Below are positions 20,051-31,211 of a DNA stretch of 64,000 nucleotides, piece by piece. Made by a program: the position numbers and the translations under genes. Location of the stretch: assembly GCA_032718865.1 (NCBI GenBank), contig JALUTQ010000037.1, forward strand, positions 62,001 through 126,000, in the 5' to 3' direction. The DNA is from Tilletia caries. Its lineage: Eukaryota; Basidiomycota; Exobasidiomycetes; Tilletiales; Tilletiaceae. Within the stretch, counting starts at the first letter, position 1; each line of letters begins with the position of its first letter. Below the pieces are notes generated by a model. That model was not told the origin of the DNA. It saw only the letters and a list, made by a program, of their open reading frames with translations, and searched no databases.

Positions 20051-21450
20051 ATGTCCGCACCTGCAGGTCCTCAAGCTCCGGCGGTGCTGGTCCCAGCGGC
20101 GGCCCTGGTCCCGGTGGTGGTGGTGGTGTTCCTCCTGGTCCGCCCGGTTTCTACGGGCTCGGTCCTCAAGCACCCATGCCCGGCCTCTCTCCGGAGCAGT
20201 TCGCCTTGCTTCTCGCCCAGGTCGGAGGCGCCAAGGAGAAGGATCCCGTCGTCGAGGATTGAGTCATCAGTCGCTTCCGCTTCGGCGCCACCGACAAGAG
20301 TCCGCTGATCAAGGTTTGGACCGGTGCGCCTACCAACATCTCCGGCGACATCGTCACACTGTTCCGCGCCGGCAACAACATCCCCCTCTCCTTGCTCGCC
20401 GTCGCAGCTATCAACGACTTCCGCGTTCACGTCCGACGTTCTTCCTTCCAGCCAAAGATGTCCGGCCGTCTTCTCGACGAATTCCAGTCGTGGCACAACA
20501 GGGACGACTACCTGCCGTTTCCGGAATGGTCGCAGGCTTTCCATTCGCTCGTCCAGATGTGGCGCCACTTCCGGCCGCCTGTCCCCGACGAGGATCCCAA
20601 CGAGGACCCGGTCCAACACTTCGTCGAGCACTTTCTCATTGTCGCGGCGCGCATAACTTCTCAAAACTGGCCAATCTGGCGAGAATACGACAAGCGCATA
20701 CGGCGTATCATCTGGGCCGACGCTGCTTCCGAGCAGAGCATCAACTTCGTCCTCAGCAAGCTCAACTCCTCCATCCTCGCCGACGCTGAGGTCACGATCA
20801 CCGGCAAGATGGGATCGGCCTCGGATTTCACAACCATCCAGGACTCAGCCTGGTGGGCTATCGTCTCTGCCTCTGGCTCCGACATCGTCAAGCTCGGAAA
20901 GAAGTTCGCCGACTCCGTCACGCGCGCTATCTCCGCCATCCGCTCACCTCCCGTCGCGCCTACGTCCAAGGACAAGGGCAAACGCAAGCGGGAAGACGAT
21001 CACCGCCCCGGTCCCAGCGAGCCCTTTCGCGGGGGCGACTCTCGTGGTGGCGACGGGAGATCGTCAGTGCCCTACGAGCTGCCCGGTCTTAACCGACCGC
21101 TCTTCTGCATCATCTGCTGCTGCATTACGGCAGAACACGGATGGCAAGGGTGCAAGCGCCCTGCCAACAACACCATCCAGCGCCAAGGTGCCGGTTGGAT
21201 CTGGCCCGGCGCCAAAGTCGGCATATGCGGCAAGTTCAACGCCGGTCAAGAGGAGCTCGGCTCCATCTGTCTCTACGGACACTACTGCTCGCAGTGCGGC
21301 AAGCGCGGACACCGTGCCATCGAGCACGGTATTGCCTCCGAGGCAGCTGTCGAAGCAGCCAGCGGTCCCAGCGCCGGTGGCGGCGGCCCCAGCGCCAGCG
21401 CCAGCGGCACAACAGGCGGTGATGCCGCCCCAGCGACCACCTCCGCCTGA
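20051..21450 (+). pseudogene. Retroelement ORF1 (gag-like) with Cys/His fingers
   Basis: ATG 20051 opens MSAPAGPQAP, then a shift leads into a Gly/Pro-rich stretch and PEQFALLLAQVGGAKEKDPV. An in-frame TGA at 20260 follows, and the frame continues ATDKSPLIKVWTGAPTNISG and on to the stop at 21448. The body (FPEWSQAFHSLVQMWRHFRP, QNWPIWREYDKRIRR) and the C-terminal CGKFNAGQ ... CLYGHYCSQCGKRGHRAIEH finger pair match the gag-like ORF1 of basidiomycete tyrosine-recombinase (DIRS-like) retroelements as I know them. The Gly/Ala/Ser-rich tail overlaps the start of the next frame. One nonsense codon and one frameshift make it non-functional as written. Confidence 0.5.
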
Positions 21451-22015
21451 TTCCATTCAACAAGCTTTCTCTGGCGTCTGGTGCGGCCTTGACCCCTTGG
21501 CCTTCCAGCGCGCAGTCGACTCGCTTCCTCCTTCTCTTCGATCACAGTTCGCACACATTCCCGATTCAATCCGCCACGGCTTCTCGATGGGGCCACTCAA
21601 GGCCCCTTCCTCTTCCCACTTTTGGCCCAACCAGTACCCTCCAGAACATCAAGGCATCATCGACGAGTGGATCGAAGACGCTCGTCGATCCACTTTCATT
21701 GCTGGTCCATTCGACCCTGAAGAAGTCAAGGCGGTTATCGGACACGTCCGCGCCTCCCCGGTCCTCCTTGTCCAGAAGCTCGACGAGCACGGTGTTGTCG
21801 TCAAAAATCGAGTGGTCTACAACGCTTCTCACCCCCGAACCTCAAAGCTCGGCAAGCTCACCTGCGTCTTCGATGAGCGCTCGAGCTTCGGAGCTCTCGT
21901 TGATCAAGGCGTGGTTCATAACCAGGACAAACTTGGGACGGGGAAACGGGCTCATGCTCGGCAGCAAAAGATACTCGAGCCAGAAAAAGAACCACTCCTT
22001 CGTGACAGATCCTGA
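21422..22015 (+). pseudogene. DIRS-like reverse transcriptase, N-terminal fragment
   Basis: The frame starts at ATG 21422 inside the ORF1 tail and reads PDSIQQAFSGVWCGL ... GPFDPEEVKAVIGHVRASPV, LLVQKLDEHGVVVKNRVVYN, ASHPR. The GPF..EE...IG..R.SP...V.K pattern before a conserved Asn/Asp-His-Pro motif is typical of the region preceding the catalytic palm of DIRS-type reverse transcriptases. The palm motifs, RNase H and tyrosine recombinase are absent; the frame degenerates at about 21850 and stops at 22013. It is a 5' fragment of an element in sense order with ORF1. A Gypsy-type origin is less likely. Confidence 0.45.
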
Positions 22016-22790
22016 AACGATCATCGGCGCCATCAGCGCGTCATGCGCGAGAGCAGGTAGAATGGTCCACCTCCATCCTGGCATCCTCGTCCAAAGTCTG
22101 AGGTTTCCTCCGCTCATCCCCTCGTCCGAAGCGCGTTTCGATTGTTGAAGTGTGTCTCGTCCCCCAAACACCAGCTGTTCTGGGGTGTCTTGGGACATTC
22201 GAATCGAGAAGTGGTCCCGCCGCTGTTCGTTGCGCTGGCGTTGCGGGGGGGGGGGATGGGGCCGAGAGCTTCCAAATATTTTTTACTGAATTGTACAGAG
22301 TTGATCGACCACCCTCTCCAGCACGCAGAACGGCGCTGAAGTCTGGCAAAAGGGGTCTTGCGTTTCGCAGAAATGCGCGGGCGGCCCATGGTGTGCGTGT
22401 TGTGCACTTGTGGCCTGAGGGGGTGCTACAGATAGCAGAGAGAGAGAAGTAGAGACTGTTGAGTGTCGACGAGTCGATGACGCGCTTTGGTTCCCAAATG
22501 CGAATTTTTCGATTATGAGCATTTCTCAAAATTTCCCACCCAATTACTTGAATGACTTTCAGCCTTCAAAAATTGCCATTAGTAGTCCAAACACTTTTCC
22601 AACGCGCTGGATTTTCCGCATCTTTTTCCTTTCACACCACTCCACATCCACCTCCACTTTTCAACCGCTTTCCTCTTGATCACAACTTTTCCTCTCGCAT
22701 CCCCTTGTACTTATTCTCTCTCTATTTATTAATCCACTCAACTTTGCTCTACTGCTCACACTCACTGGCACGTCTGCTAAAATTCTGGTC
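22016..22790. other. No gene recognised
   Basis: Mixed sequence with a G10 run at 22247; from 22560 to 22790 it is pyrimidine-rich and could be the promoter and leader of the gene starting near 22791. Confidence 0.4.
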
Positions 22791-23396
22791 TTGTTAACAT
22801 ACACCGAGGAAGAGAAAGATGGCGCTCTCCGCTATGCCCAATCCTTGTCCCCGCTCCCTGACACGGATCAAGCCAGAAGGCTCGCTGCTGATGTCAGGGC
22901 GATACTGGCGCGGGCTGGTCCGGCTTTGTTCGCGCTCGACGAATCCGAGACCTTCTACTGCATCCCGAAATTCGCAGAACATGCAGCTTACGTGCCCACC
23001 CTCCATCAAAAGCAACATTTTTCCGGATTAAAGACGTGGGAGGCTCTCCTGCATCAATCCTTCTTCTCGAACAGGGCGCTACTCGATCTTCTCCTTCGTG
23101 CGGCAGCAAGCGACGACCAATTCTTGCGGACAGAGAATGAGAAGGTTCTGCGGGTATCGCTGGGACCTATGGGGGACAAGCCGACAAGGAGCAGGAGAAA
23201 GAAAAAAAGGGGGGGGGGGGAGGTGTATTCCCTATCGCCGGACGGGCTGCACGTTCATGTTGAGCAAACACGGAGCTTCCGCGCGCAAGAGAGGGCGTAT
23301 CTCGGGTACCACATAACGAACCGGAAAATGAGGGCCGTTGTGGAGCGGATGAATGACATCTCCGTCAACGGCAACATGATGGAGTATGAGGTGTGA
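22791..23396 (+). CDS. Hypothetical protein, about 200 aa
   Basis: A single frame reads LTYTEEEKDGALRYAQSLSP, a helical segment, TFYCIPKFAEHAAYV, HFSGLKTWEALLHQSFFSNR, a basic patch at a G11 run (23210-23220) and EVYSLSPDGLHVHVEQTRSF to a stop at 23394. The first in-frame codon used here is TTG; no in-frame ATG starts it, so a short upstream exon is likely or the ATG at 22819 in another frame is used with an indel. The pyrimidine-rich leader upstream supports transcription on this strand. No family is recognised. The G11 run makes the frame after it uncertain. Confidence 0.4.
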   Translation: MLTYTEEEKDGALRYAQSLSPLPDTDQARRLAADVRAILARAGPALFALDESETFYCIPKFAEHAAYVPTLHQKQHFSGLKTWEALLHQSFFSNRALLDLLLRAAASDDQFLRTENEKVLRVSLGPMGDKPTRSRRKKKRGGGEVYSLSPDGLHVHVEQTRSFRAQERAYLGYHITNRKMRAVVERMNDISVNGNMMEYEV

Positions 23397-23639
23397 CTGC
23401 GCGGAGGATGGCAATAGACAACACTAGGGACAGGATTGTAACAGCCCATATAGCAACTTAATTTACTTCATCTTTCAAATCAGATTGGCTGGGCGCCTTT
23501 GTACACGTAGATGATTTGTTTTAAACCCGCTCCTTTCACGTGAACACAACAGTAGTCAGTACTTGACCTTGATGGACGGCTGAGTGGAAACAAAGATGCA
23601 GAGACGAGAGTATAATTGCCCAAAGAGGTACACGACCCA

Positions 23640-24180
23640 TTGACGAATGGAAAAGGTGTGGGAATTTCGAGGGGGCTGAGTTCAAAATTATTCTCCCGGA
23701 GCGAAGTTTGATTTTTTCACCTTTTTCTTGTCAAAAAATTCCCTTCCTCCTTGACACGAGAGAGGCCAAGCGAGACAGGCGCCTTGCGTCACGGTATAAA
23801 AACAAAGGGGAGATGGAGAGGTGCGACCCAGGACAGAGTGTTGGTGAGCACGATAAATAAGAGGAAAGGTGGGGGAAAAAATGGGAGGAGGGGGGGGGGG
23901 AAGGGGGGCAATACAGAAAAGGAAAAGGTTGAGGAAAGGTGAGAAAAAAATTATTTCTGAGAAAGGGGGGCAATGCAGGGATAAAAAAGGCTGTGTTGTG
24001 GGTATTGCGTGCGGATGACAAAAGAACAACTGAAAAATGTGATGTGCGAGTCGGCAGCTTAGGAAAGAGGAGGAGATGAAATTCCCTGTAGTCTGCACTA
24101 ACCGCGTGGACAGGAGAAAGGTGCGCTGCAAGGATTGGAAAAAATACAGAAAGTTCTCCTAATTGCAAGGGCGGGAAAAT
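23640..24180. repeat. Purine-rich low-complexity stretch
   Basis: G/A-rich with runs of G (up to 12) and GGAAAAGG words. Long minus-strand open frames here (for example 23731-24345) are made of Phe, Pro, Ser and Leu and reflect composition only. A similar but shorter G/A-rich stretch lies at 29580-29700. Confidence 0.6.
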
Positions 24181-24186
24181 AAACAC

Positions 24187-24530
24187 ATGGATGGACAATT
24201 TCATTGTTTGGATGGACGGCCTAGCATACGGAATGGACGACTTGATTGTTTGGATGGGCAGCCTAGAATAGTGGATGGACGGCAGGGTTTGATAGATAGA
24301 CAACATTAAATGATGGATGAACGGCAAGAATGGGTGGATGGACAACCTTGAGTAATGGATGGACGGCGGGAATTATTTGATGGAAAACCTTAAATCGTGG
24401 ATGGACAACTGGGGCAGTGGATGGACCAAGCCACAATTTCGGGGCATTGCAATTTTTGGATGGACACGCTAAGAAATGGATGGACTTACAAACTGTTGTA
24501 ACAAAACCTTAATTTCACGTGGATGGACAT
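24187..24530. repeat. GGATGGAC word array
   Basis: About ten exact GGATGGAC words and several one-base variants occur in one orientation at irregular spacing of 15-45 bases, separated by unrelated sequence. There is no fixed period, so it is not a simple satellite. Terminal inverted repeats were not identified. Confidence 0.7.
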
Positions 24531-24570
24531 TTCACCACATTTTGAGGTGAGTGCACTGGGGCAGTGTTGG

Positions 24571-25357
24571 TTAGGTGCCCCGGGTACCGTGGGCACGAGC
24601 GTGAGCCAACCGTTCTCGCCAGCTGAAGTCGGCAGTAAACAAAGTCATGTTCTGAATGTCTTGCACGGCGGTGATTTGCAAGGCCTGCACACCGCGCTCC
24701 CCCGGAATCATCTTGTCCTTGTAAAACCGGGTAATGTCAGCGACCCGAGCGGGAATATCGAACATGAACTTGCGCAAGGACGTGCAGATTTCCGTTTCCT
24801 CCTCAGCCTTGTTATTGTCTTCTTCGAACTCGTACGGTTTTATTGGCGCTGAGGGCTTCGTGCCCGACCCCAGGAAGAACGTAGATTCCGCCCAATATGG
24901 CCAGAGGCCATCCGCCTTTTCCCAGGCGTGAAGAGAAGCTGCGGCACGATGCTCATGACGACCTTTTTCTCCACTTCGGCGATGTCACTGATGTATGGGT
25001 GGATCTCGGACGAGAGCACGTTAAGGCCTTCCAGCATGAAGGACGACAGGTGAGGCTCTTGGATCATCACTCGATGGTACATCCGCCCGACAGCGTTGTT
25101 CCCATCGTCCGCCGGTGGGACCGAGCAGGGGTGATGATCGACTCGAAGTTCTTTGTCGGGAAGCGGGGGAGGGGACTCATATTCGTCCATGGTCTCCTTA
25201 ATCCTACCTCGGCAGCCTTGAGGATGCCTCCTTCCAACTCCCATTCGAGGCTGTCCTCCTCAGGTACGATCTCACATCCAACGTACATCGTCGGCGGGTG
25301 ACCCTGTTTCACCTCTTTGACAAGTCGGCGAGGCCCTACGGGCGCGCTAGAGTACAA
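24571..25357 (-). pseudogene. Hypothetical gene split over three frames
   Basis: Reading from 25357: YSSAPVGPRRLVKEVKQGHP, PTMYVGCEIVPEEDSLEWEL; then from about 25200 in another frame TMDEYESPPPLPDKELRVDH and EPHLSSFMLEGLNVLSSEIH; then from about 24930 in a third frame ADGLWPYWAESTFFLGSG and FMFDIPARVADITRFYKDKM, ending at 24571. All three have strong protein-like composition and follow in order, so this is one protein of roughly 255 residues broken by two indels. No splice signals fit. The family is not recognised. Confidence 0.5.
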
Positions 25358-26270
25358 AGCGAAAAAGAGGCGTCTTCGAAAGGGGAAGTGTGAAAGCCGT
25401 TCATGTTCATGTTAGCCCCCGACTCGTCCTATTAATTGGTGGACTCCCTATTAATTGGTGGACTCTCTAACCACTGAGTACTGAGTACTGGGTATTGACT
25501 ATTGAGTGGTGTACTGTGGAGAGCGAGTGGCATGGTGCGGTCTGCGGAGAGAAGGAATTCACGCAATGTGATGAGATGCATTTCAGAATCTTTCAGGACG
25601 GGACAAAATGACGATAGGAGGAGGAGGGTGAGATGATGAGACGGTGAGTCGGGCAGAGCGCAGAGGGGAAAGCGGATTAGCGGAACGTAAAGCGATGAGG
25701 GAAGAAGCTGTTGGCTCATGTAACCCTGGGCTGCCCCATGAGAGAGATCATAGGAGGCTAGACCCCCACCCGTACCATGGGCCGATACCAACCCCCAGTG
25801 GGAGGTATAAGGATCAATTTAAGCCCGGGCATAGGGCAGGCTTCCTCAAAGGGAAGAGGGGAAATCTGAGAAGAGACTGAGATCCGGTGTCCTTATATAC
25901 CTTTTGCCTGATTGATTGCCCTTCGAGCGCCCAGCTCGACAGCTTGCTTGCCCTTCGAGCGTGGTTGCGCTTCAAAGAAGATCCCTCCTACATTCCAAGC
26001 ACAGGGTCCACTCAGAGCTTGCCCCGCAGGCTTGACCTTCAGCTTCGACGACGTACCGTAGATGCACACGCCACACAGTACACACAGCTTGCTTGTGGAA
26101 CTTCGTAGAACTTTTTCAGGCACCCATTCACACAGGCACAGTCAACAGAAAGTGGAAACTGCATATGGAATCATTCATTATGACAGGGAGCGAGAAGAAG
26201 ATTCAACATCGAACGTTGTGAGAACGGGGAAAATGTCCGACGTATTTTCAGGCGCTGGACGCCAGGATAG
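25358..26270. other. No gene; short duplication at 25428-25466
   Basis: CTATTAATTGGTGGACTC occurs twice in tandem (19-base period) followed by GAGTACT repeats. The remainder holds only weak open frames. Confidence 0.5.
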
Positions 26271-26881
26271 CTATAAGTGAGGGGGGATGGGAGGGAGGTG
26301 CCAGCAAAAGTCGGGATTGAACCCGGTCGCGTACCGATACGAGGACCCGCGCTCCGCTGTTCCATGACCCCGGCTCCAGTGGGACGCTTGGAAAAGAGGA
26401 AGATGGAAACTGATGAACGCGTTGATCAACTTGAGTTGATCGACTTCGGCTGGGTTGTTCTCCAACGATGATGAAGATGTCGGGGATGGGAGATGGGCCT
26501 CATCGGCTTGTGGCGGCTGGTGCGTGGTGATGTGGTGGGCGTATGGTATGCTGCGTGCTGCCGACGTCTTCACCCTTCTGAAGCGACCCGGTTTTAGAGG
26601 CCCTTGCCTCCGGATCCCGCCCATCACGTTGGTGTGCACAGCGGCTCTTCGGGTTTCCTGTAATGGGGGTTTGGAGGAGTTAGCTTCATTGTCGGTGGCA
26701 TCCCAGTTCGGAGCTGGGGTGCGGGTATGGTCCGTCTGGACGATTTACACCAAAGCAGAGAGTGGGGCTTTTGCTTTGGGACGATGGGCATTATGGGCAT
26801 TATGGGAATGAGGTCGAGTGTCAGCGGCTTCTGTTTGGGGGTGCTTTGAGGATCTTTGCGAGAAGTAAACGGCCCTGGCAT
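26271..26881 (-). CDS. Hypothetical gene, two overlapping frames
   Basis: A frame from 26881 (MPGPFTSRKDPQSTPKQKPL, Pro/Lys-rich) ends at 26624 and is continued by MGGIRRQGPLKPGRFRRVKT and PPQADEAHLPSPTSSSSLEN in a second frame to 26271. Composition is that of a disordered basic protein. No family, no clear splice signal. A tRNA-B-box-like sequence lies in the 3' part. Low confidence that this is a gene. Confidence 0.25.
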
Positions 26882-27125
26882 CGGTGGGGTGCCGGTGGTG
26901 TCGCTCTTGGACTAGCCCCTGATGTGGGCTTTTGAGTCACTGTTGGGTGGCTGCAGTTGCCATTGCATTGTGACCTACGTGGATGATCCTCATATGACTC
27001 TGATTCTCGGACGGCTCAATACCTGCAGGATGTCTAGGGTGGAGTTGTTTGTGTTTGCAACTGGTTGTGGCATAGGGATTTTATCCTTGACATCTAAACA
27101 TCCGCATAGCCTAACCCTAAAATCA

Positions 27126-27722
27126 ATCCGGGCTGAAATTGCGCCAGGAGTATTGCTGGATAAATTCTGATCTAGTGAAGTCATCGTTACCATCAAAATA
27201 TCGGCTCCCCATCGCTAGAAACCCCCAAACCATGAAAGGTACTATAAATTTTGCAGGTGTGCTCTTTCACATATTTTAACCATATGAAACGCTTCAGAAT
27301 TTCAATGCGGGCCACGGTGTCAGGGTGCGGAGGGCTGGATGAGAAATAGTATGATTTTGCTTTGGGATACATGCTTTCGGTCAAGAGGCGTTGATCTGAT
27401 GTGCTTATTGGCGCACCAGATGCGGAAGCTTCTTCTGATCAAGATACTGAAGCCAGTTTTCGATTCATTCAGCAGGATCCAGAGTACGACGTGTCCAAAG
27501 AGGATACACTCAATTTCGGATACACGTCGCATAAGAGAAACTCTGGTTTGTACATACTGACCGAGATCGATTGGTACGTCATTCGATAGATCTCAATGAG
27601 CTCTTTCGGTGAAGATATAGAACTCTTGGTTTCGCGTCCAGCGGGCAGCGCGGACCGCAGCAGCGATCGGGACCAGGGTGCACATTGGGGACTAGGGTAG
27701 GGTGTGAATGGTATGAGGAGAA
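27126..27722. repeat. 600-bp dispersed repeat, copy 1
   Basis: Diverged copy of 31212-31838 in the same orientation: both begin CTGAAATTGCGCCAG, contain CTCCCCATCGCTAGAAA, ACCATGAAAGGTACTA, CATATTTTAAC, CTTCTGATC, AAGCCAGTTTTCGATTC, GATTGGTACGTCATTCGATA and end GGTGCACATTGGGGACTAGG. Three minus-strand open frames are partly conserved between the copies but hold no known motif. Confidence 0.8.
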
Positions 27723-27905
27723 ATGCTACGGTAGTTTTGCCTGCCATGATATGATAAACGGTGAGTGGGTTCCTATCCTACGTAATGGTGGGCTCTGATC
27801 TGACCCTATCTTTGGCCCCTTGCCCCAGCTGTCACAACCAGCCTGCACGTCGACGAGGCGGGAGCGGTGAACGTTCTGCTGTGAGTGGGAAGGAACGAGG
27901 ACGAA

Positions 27906-28721
27906 ATGGAAGAGGATGCCGCGCCGACGAAGGCAGCTACGACCGCAAAGCTCACGCCGGAAGAGATGGACAAGCGCCTCATCGGAGCCGAGTGGATGTG
28001 GTGGCGACCGAGGGCGCGCAACCACTTTGACGGCGCGCGGCGCAAGTTGGCAGCAGAGAGGATTCGCACCTCAGGATCCTTGTACGGCCAAGACCTCACG
28101 GCAACCGACAAGCTGATTGAGAAGATGGCCGTGCTGGGCGGGGAGGAATGCAGGACGAATGTGATCTACCAAAGGGCGGAGGAGGCCGTTGTCATCCCGC
28201 CGGGGGTCGCGCACCAGGTTATCTGATGAACGAGTGGGTCTCACGCGCTGACGGACGGACCCCATTTTGTGGAACAGGTGCGAAATGTCCGTCCCTGCTT
28301 CAAAGTGGCCAAGGATCTCATGGTCCCGACCGGCGTCGAGCAAATGCTGATGGCCCAGAGCGAGCGCAAGGCGGCTACAGGGCCAGGTGGGGTGTGGGTG
28401 TCCGGCCGGGACGCGACGATGATTCGCCCGGTCGTGTACCAGGCCTGGTTGGCGTGTGCCGCCACAGTCATTGCGGATGATTTCGACGCCGGAGTACGCA
28501 CAGGTGATCAGTTTATGCGCAACATGCTGGTGGACAAGTTGGCGAGTGACAATGATGAGTTGAGAAAGTGGGGGCGATCGCTGGAAAACAAGTTGGCGAA
28601 GATGTCCGCCAAGATCGACGAGCTCGCCAACAAGGAATCGCCGCCGCCGTTGGACGAGGCACACATGATCACGATGTTGGAAAGAGTCGCGGGCCTGGCG
28701 CGGGAGCGGAGGACGATGTGA
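27906..28721 (+). CDS. Hypothetical two-exon protein with C-terminal coiled coil, 251 aa
   Basis: Exon 1 (27906-28217) starts MEEDAAPTKAATTAKLTPEE and ends VIPPGVAHQ in phase 0. The same frame then meets two TGA codons that a 60-base GT-AG intron (28218-28277, CTGAC branch site) would remove. Exon 2 (28278-28721) reads VRNVRPCFKVAKDLMVPTGV, a central WLACAATVIADDFDAG segment and a heptad-like C-terminus (DNDELRKWGRSLENKLAKMS) that should form a coiled coil. The donor GTTATC is weak. No family is recognised; the layout resembles a structural or gag-like protein. The gene appears intact. Confidence 0.5.
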
Positions 28722-29799
28722 TTGCTGCTATCGTTGTACGTAGCTTCCTTCCAGAGACAAACGAAAAAGACATGAACGCAGTGCGTGACACTGAATAGTA
28801 AATGGCAACAGGGGCGCGAATAGTAAATGGCAACAGGGAACAGGAGACGTGCAAGCCACCTACTGGTGATTAGTAAAGTAGACGGGCATGGGAACCACAT
28901 TGAGTCCTGGAAACGGACGGTGCGAGATCCATGACCACGACCACGACCACGACCACGAGCAGCGTCACGCTGCCGACATATTTCACCTGCGCACCTCCTA
29001 TCGGCGGGCCCAGCAACGCCATCAACACGCGCGTAGAGACAACTCGTCGGTAGTGATTGTGAGTAATGGCTCGGTCCAGATTTTGGAGTCTTTGGCATTT
29101 TTTGGGCGGGACTGTGGGAGTGGGTTAGTGGTGGGGAGCGGTGATATCATGGGTGCGATCGAAAAAGGGATTTTTTTTCATCTTTGTTGGATGGCCTGGG
29201 CGTTAAATTAATGACAGTTCGGCCAAATCGTTAATTATTGAGAGGCCTGGGTAATGTTATGCCTGGTGACGAGAGAATATTGCTGCGGAATGTGCAAGAT
29301 TCAAAGACTTGTACGGTAATTCATGGGCGAATAAATTCAGCGGTATCAAAAAGCGTGAGAGAACCGGGAAGGGCGGAGTTTAAATTTTTTCTCATCGCCA
29401 AGGTTTAATTTTTTTCCCTGATCGGCGGGATTTAGAATTGCTGTCTTTGCCCGCCTTTCGGCCATTCTACGTAAAGCGGAAAATAGGATGGCAATGGACG
29501 ATACATGTTTGTTGGACGGTCTGCATACTGTGGAAAATCTGGGAGAAGAACAAATCGGGTGTAAAAAATTGAAGGATACAACTGTAGATCGGTGGCCTGA
29601 AGAGAGAAATGTGGGCTGGAGAAGGGGAAGAGCGGGGGGGGAGAGGGTAATGTATGATAAGCTGTGACGGAAATAATTAAGAAGGGGGGGAGGGGGGGAC
29701 CTCAAGGCAATAGTAGGTGACTTCGACCAAGTGGCTCACGAATGAGGGGCCACTCGTTTTAATATAGAAGGCTCATCTGGTAAGGACGAACTGACCATA
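28722..29799. other. No gene; short repeats
   Basis: GAATAGTAAATGGCAACAGG occurs twice (28793-28844). A GACCAC hexamer is repeated five times at 28932-28960. From 29350 to 29700 sequence is T-rich then G/A-rich. Confidence 0.5.
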
Positions 29800-30085
29800 A
29801 CACAGTACATTGCGCGGTTGCGTATGGCTGCCCCGCGGTTGCGAGTAGTAGCACCCACGGTTGGACAAGGTTTTCCCGCGGTTGCAGGGCCTAAATATGC
29901 AGTTGCGGCAAGCCACAATATGAACCTATTACAAAACATGGTTGCATATGCAGTTGCGTCACTAAAATTTTGGTTGCCATTCGAACTCACTGTAGTCAAA
30001 CTTTGATTTTCCCAGGTTGCGAATTCGCGTCTAAGGTTACGCAGAGGCACTGAAGCAGTGTCCAGCCCCGCCGCAACTGAATGGG
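29800..30085. repeat. GGTTGCG word island
   Basis: GGTTGCG and its variants (CGCGGTTGCG, GGTTGCATATGCAGTTGCG) recur at least eight times in direct and partly inverted order. The outer sequences CAGTACATTGCG (29801) and, inverted, CAGTGCCTCTGCG (30051) resemble a diverged terminal repeat, but the flanking octamers do not match. Confidence 0.5.
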
Positions 30086-30389
30086 TTGTCTGTACATATG
30101 GTTAGGGCAGAGGCAGTAGCGTGCTTGCGCCTCAATGGCAGTCAAAGTGATCGCAAATACAAAAAGATACACTCTTCCTCTTTCTGACGTGGGCGCAAGG
30201 CCCACACTAACACTAACACTGACCCCAACTCGAGTCCGTCTCCTTCTAACGTCGCGATTGTGCTGGTCCTTGAGATACAGGGCTACAGGGCTCACTCTTC
30301 AAAGCAGTGACACGCCAGAGATACATATCCTTGCAGCGGAAAAACTTGGCAGCTCGTGTCTGACCATCAGAACCAAATGGTTACTCTTG

Positions 30390-30940
30390 TTCAGCTTAAT
30401 TTTCTGAATCGAATGGCCCGCTTACTTCTGTCCCTAGTTTTGCCAGCGAGAAGTCGGTCAGGCCTGGGAGACACAGGGATACAACCGTTCGAGCGGCGGC
30501 AATCATCAACTGACAAGTTTCGGTCGGAAAGGAAATGCTTACTCTTGCTCAAGTTTCTTTTGGGAATCGAATGGCATGCTTACTAATTACTTTCCCTTAT
30601 TCGTTCAGGTACACCACCCGCGTCCAAGCGCATCCAGTTGGTGGGAGGAATCTTGGACGCTCAGCTGAGGCAAGCGGCCAAACAGCTGGACGCTACTAAA
30701 TAATCTTGGCTAAAAATGGTACTGGAATAAAAAGAAGAACCTCCAGTGGTAGATGCGAAATTGGGACCGTCCGGCAGACCAAGCGGCCAAACTGCTTGGA
30801 CGCAATAAGCAAAACTGGCTACAAATGGCATTGGAATAAAGAAAAGTCTCTAGTGAACAAATCGCCATGCTTACTTTCCTCTCCGGCGCACGTTCACCAC
30901 CCACGCCCAGGCACGTCCAGAGGTGGACGCGAAATCGGGG
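30390..30940. repeat. Degenerate tandem repeat
   Basis: CAAGCGGCCAAACAGCTGGA ... AATGGTACTGGAATAAA at 30672 is repeated 107 bases on as CAAGCGGCCAAACTGCTTGG ... AATGGCATTGGAATAAA. Related pieces (GAATCGAATGGC, TGCTTACT) recur at 30405, 30555 and 30863. Confidence 0.6.
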
Positions 30941-31084
30941 TTTTCTAATGGCCGTATTCCAGGAAAACGTACTGAATACCTGTACTGGACAAGCTATTGT
31001 AAGCTGTCCAGCAAGGCAAAGGCAAGAGTAAGTCGTTCGATCTCGATGCTAAGTACAGTGGATCAGTGCGATGCGAGGTGATGA

Positions 31085-31197
31085 GGAAGCGGAAGAGAGG
31101 CCTATCGGCCGAGAGGAAGTGAAGGAAAAAGTGGAGAATAAGGAGAAAGAGTGATAAGATAAGATAGATGACCACGTGGAGAGACCACGTGGTTCCA
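31085..31197 (-). repeat. Paired CACGTG plus TTATCTTATC module, copy 3
   Basis: Read on the minus strand, GAACCACGTGGTCTCTCCACGT is followed by CATCTATCTTATCTTATCAC and a pyrimidine-rich run including CTCGGCCGATAGGCCTCTCT, matching copy 1 at 3543-3650. Confidence 0.5.
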
Positions 31198-31211
31198 TCT
31201 AGCACAATACC

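Noticed and set aside
23731..24345. 204-codon minus-strand open frame
   Set aside because: It is the complement of a purine-rich tract, with Phe/Pro/Ser/Leu bias and no domain.
26290..26370. Minus-strand tRNA-like sequence with GGTTCAATCCC
   Set aside because: The B box is good and an A-box-like TGGAACAGCGG precedes it, but acceptor and T stems have mismatches and no consistent cloverleaf forms.
28071..28664. 197-codon minus-strand frame
   Set aside because: It is the shadow of the two-exon plus-strand gene 27906-28721.
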